64,000 bases of DNA from Adiantum capillus-veneris. Taxonomy: Eukaryota; Streptophyta; Polypodiopsida; Polypodiales; Pteridaceae. Positions 1 to 11,899 of the stretch are shown piece by piece; the stretch's first letter is position 1, and the number at the start of each line of letters is the position of its first letter. The notes under the pieces are model-generated. The model had not been told where the DNA came from. It was given only the letters and a program-made list of their open reading frames with translations, and did no database searches. Made by a program: the position numbers and the translations under genes. The DNA is taken from assembly GCA_014529385.2 (NCBI GenBank), contig CM043959.1:85293029-85357028 (forward strand). Direction: 5' to 3'.

Positions 1-2240
1 TCCAAAAAATAAAATCATTGGAAAAAAAAGGCCACTGTGTCTCCAATCTATTGCCCATTTGAAGCATAGAGAGAACCAAGGTCCACCACTTGTCCAAGCT
101 AGACATGGAGCATTGACACAAGATCCAACACTTATCCAAGAACCCTATAGTATATGTGGTAACATGGGATGCATTGATGCAACAAAAGTAGTCTAGCCTC
201 CTCATCCATCTCTTTTTTCTTGTAGCCTAGAGGGATTAGTTTCAAGGTCTATCACTAGTCAAAAACTACACATAGAACATTGATACAAGGTTCCACCACA
301 TGTGAAACCTATCATCTCTAGTAGCATGGATGGTTTGATATCAAGGTTCATCGCGTGTCCTACCTATACTCTATTGTAGCATATAGATTCTGGTTTGGTG
401 GTACTACACTTGTCCAAACTTGGCTTGTTGTTGATATCTGGAGGTAATCAAGGGTCCTCCACTTGTCCAAGTTAGGCATATAAAACAATTGCAAGGTCCA
501 CCATGTGTACAACATATGATTGATTATAGCATGCATGGTCTTATTTCATGGGCAACCATCTTCTCTCCAACATGTGTCCAACCTCGGCTCCATTGAAGCA
601 TGGAGAGAAGCAAGGTCCACCACTTATCAAAGCTATTATTTTCTCCCAGTGCTTTCAAAACCCATAATACGTTGTACATGGGGGGGGGGTTTCTTGTTTC
701 AAGGTCCACCCCTTGGCTAAGATTGGATCCATTGAAACATAAAGAGAAGCAAGCTCTACCATTTGTCCAAGCTAGGAGCCATTGAAACATGAAAACCCCA
801 TAATATGTTGTATACGAGGGGGTTTTTCAAGGTCTACCACTTGTCTAAGCTATGGTCCATTGGAACATGGAGAGAAGCAAAGCTCCACCACTTTTCTAAG
901 CTAGGATCCATTGAAACATGGAGAGAAGCAAGCTCCATTGTTTGTCTAAGCTAGGCTCCATTGGAACAAGGAGAAAACAAGCTCCACCACTTGCCTATTA
1001 TTGCATAGAGATTCTGGTTTGAAGGTCCACCACTTGTCCAACCTTGCCTTCATGTATGGAGATAATCAAGAGTGCAATGCTTCTCTAAGCTAGGGACATA
1101 AAAGAGTTTCAAGGTCCACTACATATACGATCTATGATGGGTTGTAGCATGGGAGGTTTCATTTTAAGGTTGACCACTTCTCCAGCTCCGCTTGTCCAAC
1201 CTCAGATCCATTGAAGAATGGAGAATAAAGGTGTACCAACTCTCCAAAATAGGCAGGACAATCTCTATAAAACCCATGAATTGTTAATATATGCTATGCT
1301 GTGGAGTTTTGTTTGAAGTTCCACTCCTTATCCAAGCTACAATCCATTGAAGCATGGAACTAAGTAAGATATATCTCTAGTCCAAGATAGGATCCATTGA
1401 AACATAGAGAGAATCAAGGTCCACCACTTGTCCAAGCTATGCATGGGTAATTGATATAAGGACCACTACGTTTTCACCTATACTATGCTCTATCATGGAT
1501 GGTTTCATATCCCACCAATTTTCCAACCTATTTAGTAGGTTGTATTATGGGGGTTTGGTTTCAAGGTACTTCACTTGTCTAAGGTGGGTTCCATTGAACC
1601 ATGGAGAGAAACTATGTCTACCACTTGTCCGAAATATGCTCCTTTAAAACATAAAAACAAGGTCCACCACTTGTCCAAGCTAAAGTTTCTCTCCATTGAA
1701 GCATGGAGAGAAACAAGGTCTACCACCTGTCCAAAATATGCTCCATTGAAACATAAAAGCAAGGTCCACCACTTGTCCAAGCTAATATAACAAATGGGTG
1801 TTGGTTACAAGGTGTACCACACTTGTCTAAACTAGTCTTCATGCAAGGTCTACCACATGTCCAAGCTATATGAGCTTGTTTTGAAGGTCTACCACACCTC
1901 TTGAAATTAGGATCCATGTAAGGTCCACCTTTTGTCAGCTATGCATTTAATGAGTACTAAAACTAAGTAAATTGCAGTACTTAAATACCTTTCCAAGCTC
2001 ATTAAGATTTTGGTCTCTAAGGCCGGCCACCACCACATGTCTAATCTATGCTCTAATTGATTACTTATGCTATTTCTCAAAGTCCAAACATAAGCTCCCT
2101 TCTAGCAAGGTTAGTTTAAATTTAGGCTCCAGCACCTGTCTAAGCTAGGTTCAATTTATGAAGCATCACCATTTAACCATGCTACGATCTAATGTATCAT
2201 ATCAAGGGGGTATTGATAAAAGGTCCAAAACTTATTGAGT
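1..2240 (+). repeat. Left degenerate array of the GGTCCACCACTTGTCCAA core
   Basis: The 18-base core GGTCCACCACTTGTCCAA and decayed forms of it recur every 40-130 bases, always in the same orientation, often followed by GCTA and by a segment like CTCCATTGAAACATGGAGAG. Spacing is irregular, and no clean higher-order unit is visible, unlike the array at 5.2-19.7 kb. Core density falls off after about 1,930, and the last recognisable pieces are near 2,170. The short open frames here (for example 1571-1790 on both strands) are only the repeat read as peptide. It lies downstream of the 3' end of the minus-strand gene at 2.4-5.1 kb. I read it as an older, more diverged part of the same array family. 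No gene is seen. Confidence 0.85.
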
Positions 2241-2419
2241 TCAAGCTCTTAAGTAATTAAGTCTTTGTGAGTATTAAATGTTTTAGTTTTAGTCTACAGA
2301 TCCACCATTCAAAAACTCAAGTAATTTACTATTTACATTCAAACCTTGAATGCTTGAGATAAAAAATACAAGCTCAATCAATACTATATAAAGCAAAATC
2401 TAACATTAAGAGTATCAAA

Positions 2420-5120
2420 TCAGTAACAAGAAACACTAACATGCACAAGAAACTCAAAACATACGTGTCTCCATTTCCAAAAAGTCCTCCATTGACAGAG
2501 GATGGTGTTGTTGTTGTTCTTCTCTCTTTGTGGAGAGCACTCCTCTGTAACAGGCACAATGTCGCCTGATTGCGAAGTGGATTGTTGAAGTCCAGCCCAT
2601 TTTTCTATATCTTCATGAGACTTAACAAAGTCTAGCAGCATGGTCTCCATGCTTTTTGCCTCCTCCACACTATCAATTAAGCAGATGACTTCTTTTTTCT
2701 GTTGTATTCCTTCTTGTGCAACCAAGGAGCCATCACCAAAAACATCAACAAGCTTGCGGTCTTCAAAACAATATGTACGAATGTAGTGCTTGACCAAAGC
2801 TCTTTTTTGGCCTCCAAATATTGCAAATCTGACATATCGTTATCTGCTACTTGAAGAAGAGAACAATCAATTGGCATGGGATGTTCCTCTGATCTTCTTC
2901 TCAGGTCTTCAAATGCATTGCCTTGTCCCAAGAAGGCAATAACTGTTAGGAATTGAATTGCTCCTTTGCAAGGAGCTGATGGAAAGTGATGCAATGCACC
3001 ACAACAATGGTAGCTCAGATTATCTCCCATGGCGTGAAAGGCACATTGCAATTTTGTGAAGTTAGTGAAATCCACAAATGCAAGAAAGACAAATCCAGGA
3101 TCTGTTGACCCTCCAGCAATAGCCAAGATCCCATCCAAAGCATTGTTAAATGTCTCCTCACTCCACTTCAAATTGCCTCCAACGTTTTTTGTCATATCTA
3201 AAACACATAAGCCAATAGGCACTTTATTATTGAAGTGGCGCATCAAGTAGAGATTGCCTTCCATTTGTAGGCTCACCACATAGATTGACCATGGCAAATC
3301 TCTAGGCTCAGTTTTCTCCTTTTGAAGGTGAATTGCCCATTGCATGTATTTTATTGCTCCATCTGGAAAAGCCATTTTCTTTGTTCCACGCGTCAAACTA
3401 GATCTGATCCATTCCTCGCATAGCATTAAAATTGTTTTATAAACAACATCATTGATGTTATACATTTTGACCACCTCCTCCCAGTCTTTACATGGTGAAG
3501 ACTCATTCAAATTGTTGAAGCCTTCAAGAAGTGCATCTTGAATCAATTTGTCTTGCTTCAACTGCTTGATTCGATCATACATGTCAGTTGCATCACCATC
3601 CTTTGCACTCTTTGACAGTAAAATCTTCTCATCTCTAATCTCTTCTTGAATAGTCTTTACCTCTGATTCCTCAAGGCCACAAAGATATCTAAATACAGTT
3701 GTTGGGGGTTTCTTATTCTCCTCTTCTAGATTTTCAATGATTTCTATCCAGCAATCATAAACTAAATCAGAGTAGGTGACCATGTGTGCCTGTTTAGCAA
3801 TCCAACTTGCTGCTGCACTCATTCTTGCCAATCGAAGAAAAGCCTAAAAAGAAATAGAGAAATAATTAAACTATTGAGCAAGATTTGTTAATTAAACACT
3901 ATCAAAAAGACAAAGAAAATAACTTACATCCCATCCGGCACGAGATGCATGTCCCTCTGCAATTCCACTTGCTGCCTTTGGTGGTCGTCCTGAGAAGATC
4001 CATTGACTCCGTAAATGTCTCAATATTTGGCTGTAAGGTTGCTTGACATACAATGCCTGAGCCTCCTCATTTGCAATGGCAGATATAGCAGTTGCAACAA
4101 ATGGAGGAGCATTCACAACAATGCGAGCCTTTCTAAATTTATACACGCTAATCAGTCTTTCAAAGATCTCTTTGTTGTTTTGTTCATTGTGAAGCAAAAC
4201 TTTTGCAGCATAGATTGAATGCTGCCCATCAAGAATCCAATAATGATAATCTTTAATTTTTTGCTCCTCTACCTCTTCTACTGCCAAAGGAGTCCCCTTC
4301 TTTGATTTTGCATTTCGAACAGGCATCAAATATGCACATGCTGCAGGCTTGGTCGTACTCCGTGAAAATCCAAATAACACACTTTCAGCGTGTTTTTTAT
4401 CCATAATACGTGCATTATAGTGATCAGGAGCAAGCCAACAATTTTGAATAGGGATATCAAATTCCCTATATTGGAAAGGAAAATAATTTATGTACTTATT
4501 CATTCCACCTGTATCTTTTTCTTGTCCTTTCATGGCCTCAGCTTCTAAAACATCTGGATCCACAATTCTCATCTTTGACATTGAACCCTCTGTTGATGAG
4601 GATGCCAAAGATGCCTTGTCTACATCCAAAATGGAGCTAGTTCGCTTAGCTTCTACTTTCTGCACTTTTGCTTGCTTCTTTGTGGATGGTGGTCGTGAAG
4701 CTTTCACCTTTTTTCGTTGTAGTGTGGCAATGATGGAGCTTTGAAGTTGATCTGCTGTGATATTTGGATTTGATTCTGCAAACTTCCATCCTCGAGAAAA
4801 CATTGTCTCTTCTTTGTTTCTAGACATGCGCTCCAATGCATATGCTCCTGGAGATAGTTGAAATTCTAGATTCATTGGAACTAGAATGTCAATGCATTCC
4901 ACCTCTGGATGACTATCAACTACAGAGACAGATGCTTCCACAACTTGTCCAACATCTTCAAACAAGCTGTCATTCTCCTTTTTGGCAATAAATAGATGCA
5001 CCTTATGAAATTGTGCACCCTCTATACCATGTATGTCCAAATACCATTTCCTAAGATCATTGCAAGTATAGTCAACTGAGACAGCAACCCTTGCAACCTG
5101 TTTTTTTGGAGCCATCTTTC
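2420..5120 (-). pseudogene. ParB-like plus adenine-methyltransferase-like protein, two exons, frameshifted
   Basis: Coding starts at ATG 5115-5113 (MAPKKQ), five bases after a splice acceptor (pyrimidine tract then CAG, exon edge 5120). Exon 1 runs to 3928, exon 2 from 3843, and the phase is 0. Residues about 133-158 are very basic, a possible nuclear signal. Residues about 215-375 (DIPI, then WILDGQHSIYAAK) fit the ParB/sulfiredoxin fold, where the DGQH motif is the signature. In exon 2, LDMTKNVGG (near 3,190) sits where a beta-class N6-adenine/N4-cytosine methyltransferase has DPPYN, and DVFGDGSLVAQEG (near 2,740) looks like its SAM-binding motif I. The order IV then I also fits that class. 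A six-A run (2803-2808) marks a -1 frame change: the 0 frame closes at 2677, while the conserved-looking reading continues in the other frame to 2420. That implies a one-base deletion or, less likely, frameshifting. The C-terminus is uncertain because a GTATGT donor-like site lies near 2,465. Motif IV has lost DPPY, so methylation activity is unlikely. Family assignments are by eye. Confidence 0.6.
3844..3927 (-). other. 84-bp intron of the ParB-like gene
   Basis: On the minus strand exon 1 ends with GAT (Asp) followed by the consensus donor GTAAGT. The intron ends in a CTATTTCTTTTTAG acceptor before GCTTTTCTTCG. Removing 84 bases joins two long open frames in phase 0 without creating a stop. 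This shows that the gene was a spliced eukaryotic gene and not a recent bacterial contaminant. Confidence 0.75.
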
Positions 5121-5140
5121 CTGAAACAAAAAAAACCAAA
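5116..5140 (-). promoter_or_regulatory. Splice acceptor just upstream of the ParB-like gene's start codon
   Basis: Read on the minus strand, a T-rich tract ends in TTTGTTTCAG, followed by GAAAG and the ATG at 5115. This is a good 3' splice site. It suggests a non-coding leader exon further upstream, within or beyond the tandem array, and it makes ATG 5115 a better start than the TTG at 5139. Confidence 0.55.
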
Positions 5141-8100
5141 TGTTATTTTAACATATACTTTTTTGTAATGGATTAAGTTTGTGTGAATACAAGTTCCACC
5201 ACTTGTTCAAGCTAGATCTAAGCAAGTATACATAGTGATCATTTAAGCTAGTAAACTAAGGGAAGGGAGAAGTAAGGTCCACCACTTGTCCAAGCTTAGC
5301 TCTAGACAACATGGAGAGATTGGAGGTCTACTAATTGTCTAATATAGGCTAACTATATTGAAACATAGAGAGAAGCAAAGGTCCACCACTTGTCCAATCT
5401 AGGGTCCATTGAAACATGGAGAGAAGGATGCTCCACCATTTGTCCAAAATAGGCTCCATTGAAACATGAAGAGAAGCAAGATGCACCATGTCTTTGAGAT
5501 GCTAGGCTCCATTGAAATACCTTAAACCCATGATATTTTGTATATGTGGGGTTTAAATTCAAGGTCCACCACTTGTCCAACCTATTATCCCTAGTAGCAT
5601 GAGTGGTTTGGTCTCAAGATTCACCACTTTTCCACTCTATGTCATTATATTAAGAAGATCTGGGTGTTAAGGTCCACCACTTGTCCAACCTATAAGGCTA
5701 TATCTTAAATGGTATTATTTACCACCACTTGGAATGCACATGATGGGTTTTACATAGGGGTACGGTTCCAAGGTCCACCACTTGTCCAAGCTAACTCTAT
5801 TGAAACATAGAGAGAATCAAAGGTCCACCACTTGTCCAAGCTAGGCTCCATTGAAACATGGAGAGAAGGATGCTCCACCATTTGTCCAAGCCAGGTTTGA
5901 TTGAAACATGAAGAGAAGCAAGCTGCACCATGTCTCCAAAATGCTAGGCTCATTGAAATATCTTAAACCCATGATATTTCGTACATGGGGTTTTACATTC
6001 AAGGTCCACCACTTGTCCAACCTATTATCACTAGTAGCATGAGTGGTTTGATGTCAAGATTCACCACTTTTCTACTCTATGTCATTATATTAAGAAGATC
6101 TGGGTGTTAAGGTCCACCACTTGTCCAACCTATAAGGCTATATCTTAAAGGGTATTCTTTCTCACCACTTGGAATGACCATGATAGGTTTTACATGGGGG
6201 TTTGGTTCCAAGTTCCACCACTTGTCCAAGCTAACTCTATTGAAACATAGAGAGAAGCAAAGGTCCACCACTTGTCTAAGCTAGGGTCCATTGAAACATG
6301 GAGAGAGGATGCTCCACCATTTGTCCAAGATAGGCTCCATTGAAACATGAAGAGAAGCAAGCTGCACCATGTCTCCAAGATGCTAAGATCCATTGAAATA
6401 CCTTAAACCCATGATATTTTGTACATGGGGAGTTTACATTCAAGGTCCACCACTTGTCCAACCTATTATCTCTAGTAGCATGAGTGGTTTGGTCTGAAGA
6501 TTCACCACTTTTCCACTCTATGTCATTACGTTAAGAAGATCTGGGTGTTAAGGTCGACCACTTGTCCAACCTATAAGGGTTTATCTTAAAGGGTATTCTT
6601 TCTCACCACTTGAAATGTCCATGATATGTTTTACATGGGGGTTTGGCTCCAAGGTCCACCACTTGTCCAAGCTAACTCTATTGCAACATAGAGAGAAACA
6701 AAGGTCCACCACTTGTCCAAGCTAGGCTCCATTGAAACATGGAGAGAAGGATCCTCTACCATTTGTCGAAGCTAACTCTATTGAAACATGGGGGGTTTAC
6801 ATTCAAGGTCCACCACTTGTCCAACCTATTAACTCTAGTAGCATGAGTGGTTTGGTCTCAAGATTCACCACTTTTTCACTCTATGTCATTATATTAAAAA
6901 TATTTGGGTGTTAAGGTCCACCACTTGTCCAACCTATAAGGCTATATCTTAAGGGTTATTCTTTCTCACCACTTGGAGTGACCAGCATAGGTTTTACATG
7001 GGGGTTTTGTTTCAAGGTCCACCACTTGTCCAACCTATAAGGCTATATCTTAAATGGTATTATTTACCACCACTTGGAATGCACATTATGGGTTTTACAT
7101 AGGGGTACGGTTCCAAGGTCCACCACTTGTCCAAGCTAACTCTATTGAAACATAGAGAGAATCAAAGGTCCACCACTTGTCCAAGCTAGGCTCCATTGAA
7201 ACATGGAGAGAAGGATGCTCCACCATTTGTCCAAGATAGGCTCCATTGAAACATGAAGAGAAGCAAGCTGCACCATGTCTCCAAGATGCTAGGATCCATT
7301 GAAATACCTTAAACCCATGATATTTTTACATGGGGGGTTTACATTCAAGGTCCACCACTTGTCCAACCTATTATCTCTAGTAGCATGAGTGGTTTGGTCT
7401 CAAGATTCACCACTTTTCCACTCTATGTCATTATATTAAGAAGATCTGGGTGTTAAGGTCCACCACTTGTCCAACCTATAAGGCTATATCTTAAAGGGTA
7501 TTCTTTCTCACCACTTGGAATGACCATGATAGGTTTTACATGGGGGTTTGGTTCCAAGGTCCCACCACTTGTCCAAGCTAACTCTATTGAAACATAGAGA
7601 GAAGCAAAGGTCCACCACTTGTCCAAGCTAGGCTCCATTGAAACATGGAGAGAAGGATGCTCCACCATTTGTCCAAGATAGGCTCCATTGAAACATGAAG
7701 GAAGCAAGCTGCACCATGTCTCCAAGATTCTAGGATCCATTGAAATACCTTAAACCCACGATATTTTGTACATGGGGGTTTACGTTCAAGGTCACCACTT
7801 TTCCAAGCTATTATCCCTAGTAGCATGAGTGGTTTGGTCTCAAGATTCACCACTTTTCCACTCTATGTCATTATATTAAGAAGATCTAGGTGTTAAGGTC
7901 GACCACTTGTCCAACCTATAAGGGTATATCTTAAAGGGTATTCTTTCTCACCACTTGAAATGTCCATGATATGTTTTACATGGGGTTTGGTTCCAAGGTC
8001 CACCACTTGTCCAAGCTAACTCTATTGAACATAGAGAGAAGCAAAGGTCCACCACTTGTCCAAGCTAGGCTCCATTGAAACATGGAGGAGAAGGTCCTCA

Positions 8101-11100
8101 CCATTTGTCGAAGCTAACTCTATTGAAACATGGGGTTTACATTCAAGGTCCACCACTTGTCCAACCTATTACTCTAGTAGCATGAGTGGTTTGTCTCAAG
8201 ATTCACCACTTTTTCACTCTATGTCATTATATTAAAAATATTTGGGTATTAAGTCCACCACTTGTCCAACCTATAAGGCTATATCTTAAGGGTTATTCTT
8301 TCTCACCACTTGGAGTGACCTGAGGTTTTACATGGGGGTTTGGTTTCAAGGTCCACCACTTGTCCAACCTATAAGCTATATCTTAAATGGTATTCTTTCC
8401 ACCACTTGGAATGCCATGAGGGTTTTTACATAGGGGTTTGTTCCAGGTCCACCACTTTGTCCAAGCTAACTCTATTGAAACATAGAGAGAAGCAAAGGTC
8501 CACCACTTGTCCAAGCTAGGCTCCATTGAAACAGGAGAGAAATGCTCCACCATTTGTCCAAGCCAGGTTTATTGAAACATGAAGAGAAGCAAGCTGCACC
8601 ATGTCTCAAAATGCTAGGATCCATTGAATTATCTTAAACCCATGATATTTCGTACATGGGGTTTACATTCAAGGTCCACCACTTGTCCAACCTATTATCA
8701 CTAGTAGCATGAGTGGTTTGATCTCAAGATTCACCACTTTTCCACTCTATGTCATTATATTAAGAATTTGGGTGTTAAGGTCCACCACTTGTCCAACCTA
8801 TAAGGCTATATCTTAAAGGTTATTCTTTCTTACCACTTGGAGTGACCATGATAGGTTTTACATGGGGGTTTGGTTCCAAGGTCCACCACTTGTCCAAGCT
8901 AACTCTATTGAAACATAGAGAGAAGCAAAGGTCCACCACTTGTCTAAGCTAGGGTCCATTGAAACATGGAGAGAAGGATGCTCCACCATTTGTCCAAGAT
9001 AGGCTCCATTGAAACATGAAGAGAAGCAAGCTGCACCATATCTCCAAGATGCTAGGCTCCATCGAAATACATTAAACCCACGATATTTTGTACATGGGGG
9101 TTTACATTCAAGTCCACCACTTGTCCAAGCTATTATTCTAGTAGCATGAGTGGTTTGGTCTCAAGATTCACCACTTTTCCACTCTATGTCATTATATTAA
9201 GAATATTGGGTGTTAAGGTCCACCACTTGTCCAACCTATAAGGCTATATCTTAAAGGTATTCTTTCTTACCACTTGGAGTGACCATGATAGGTTTTACAT
9301 GGGGGTTTGGTTCCAAGGTCCACCACTTGTCCAAGCTAACTCTATTGAAACATAGAGAGAAACAAAGGTCCACCACTTGTCCAAGCTAGGGTCCATTGAA
9401 ACATGGAGAGAAGGATGCTCCACCATTTGTCCAAGATACTCCATTGAAACATGGGGGTTACATTCAAGGTCACCACTTGTCCAAGCTATTAACCCTAGTA
9501 GCAGAGTGGTTTGGTCTCAAGATTCACCACTTTTTCACTCTATGTCATTATATTAAGAATATGTGGGTGTTAAGGTCCACCACTTGTCCAACCTATAAGG
9601 CTACATCTTAAAGGTTATTCTTTCTTACCACTTGGAGTGACCATGATAGGTTTTACATGGGGTTTGGTTCAAGGTCCACCACTTGTCCAAGCTAACTCTA
9701 TTGAAACATAGAGAGAAGCAAAGGTCCACCCCTTGTCCAAGCTAGGGTCCATTGAAACATGGAGAGAAGGATGCTCCACCATTTGTCCAAGGTAGGCTCC
9801 ATTGAAACATGAGGAGAAGCAAGGTGCACCATGTCTCCAAGATGCTAGGCTCCATCGAAAAACATTAACCCACGATATTTCGTAGATGAGGGGTTTACAT
9901 TCAAGGTCCACCACTTGTCCAAGCTATTATTCTAGTAGCCTGAGTGGTTTGGTCTCAAGATTCACCACTTTTCCACTCTATGTCATTATATTAAGAATAT
10001 GTGGGTGTTAAGGTCCACCACTTGTCCAACCTATAAGGCTACATCTTAAAGGTTATTCTTTCTTACCACTTGGAGTGACCATGATAGGTTTTACATGGGG
10101 TTTGGTTCCAAGGTCCACCACTTGTCCAAGCTAACTCTATTGAAACATAGAGAGAAGCAAAGGTCCACCACTTGTCCAAGCTAGGGTCCATTGAAACATG
10201 GAGAGAAGGATGCTCCACCATTTGTCCAAGATAGGCTCCATTGAAACATGACGAGAAGCAAGCTGCACCATGTCTCCAAGATGCTAGGCTCCATCGAAAT
10301 ACATTAAACCCACGATATTTTAGATGAGGGGTTTACATTCAAGGTCCACCACTTGTCCAAGCTATTATTGCTAGTAGCCTGAGTGGTTTGGTCTCAAGAT
10401 TCACCACTTTTATCTATGTTTATATTATGGGTGTTAAGGTCCACCACTTGTCCAACCTATAAGGCTACATCTTAAAGGTTATTCTTTCTTACCACTTGGA
10501 GTGACCATGATAGGTTTTACATGGGGTTTGGTTCCAAGGTCCACCACTTGTCCAAGCTAACTCTATTGAAACATAGAGAGAAGCAAAGGTCCACCACTTG
10601 TCCAAGCTAGGGTCCATTGAAACATGGAGAGAAGGATGCTCCACCCATTTGTCCAAGATAGGCTCCATTGAAACATGACGAGAAGCAAGTTGCACCATGT
10701 CTCCAAGATGCTAGGCTCCATCGAAAAACATTAAACCCACGATATGTCGTAGATGAGGGGTTTACATTCAAGGTCCAACACTTGTCCAAGCTATTATTGC
10801 TAGTAGCCTGAGTGGTTTGGTCTCAAGATTCACCACTTTTCCACTCTATGTCATTATATAAGAATATGGTGTTAAGGTCCACCACTTGTCCAACCTATAA
10901 GGCTACATCTTAAAGGTTATTCTTTCTTACCACTTGGAGTGACCATGATAGGTTTTACATGGGGGTTTGGTTCCAAGGTCCACCACTTGTCCAAGCTAAC
11001 TCTATTGAACATAGAGAGAAGCAAAAGTCCACCACTTGTCCAAGCTAGGGTCCATTGAAACATGGAGAGAAGGATGCTCCACCATTTGTCCAAGATAACT

Positions 11101-11899
11101 CCATTGAAACATGGGAAGTTTACATTCATGGTCTCCACTTGTCCCAAACTATTAAAAGCTAGTAGCATGATGGGTTTGGTCTCAAGATTCACCACTTTAT
11201 CACTCTAGTGTTATTATATTAAGAATATGTGGGTGTTAAGGTCCACCACTTGTCCAACCTATAAGGCTACATCTTAAAGGTTATTCTTTCTTACCACTTG
11301 GAGTGACCATGATAGGTTTTACATGGGGGTTTGGTTCCAAGGTCCACCACTTGTCCAAGCTAACTCTATTGAAACATAGAGAGAAGCAAAGGTCCACCAC
11401 TTGTCTAAGCTAGGGTCCATTGAAACATGGAGAGAAGGATGCTCCACCATTTGTCCAAGATAGGCTCCATTGAAACATGAGGAGAAGCAAGGTGCACCAT
11501 GTCTCCAAGATGCTAGGCTCCATCGAAAAACCTTAAACCACGTATTTTGTAGATGGGGGTTTACATTCAAGGTCCACAATTTGTCCAACCTATTATCGCT
11601 AGCATGAGGGTTTGTCTCAAGATTCACCACTTTTCCACTCTCATCATTATATTAAGAATATTTGTGTAAGGTCCACCACTTGTCAACCTATAAGCTATAT
11701 CTTAATGGTTATTCTGTTCCACCCTTGAAAGACTATATCTCAATGGTTATCCCTAGCTATTATTGCTAGTAGCGTGAGTGGTTTGGTCTCAAGATTCACC
11801 ACTTTTATTAAGAATATGTGGGTGTTAAGGTCCACCACTTGTCCAACCTATAAGGCTACATCTTAAAGGTTATTCTTTCTTACTACTTGGAGTGACCAT

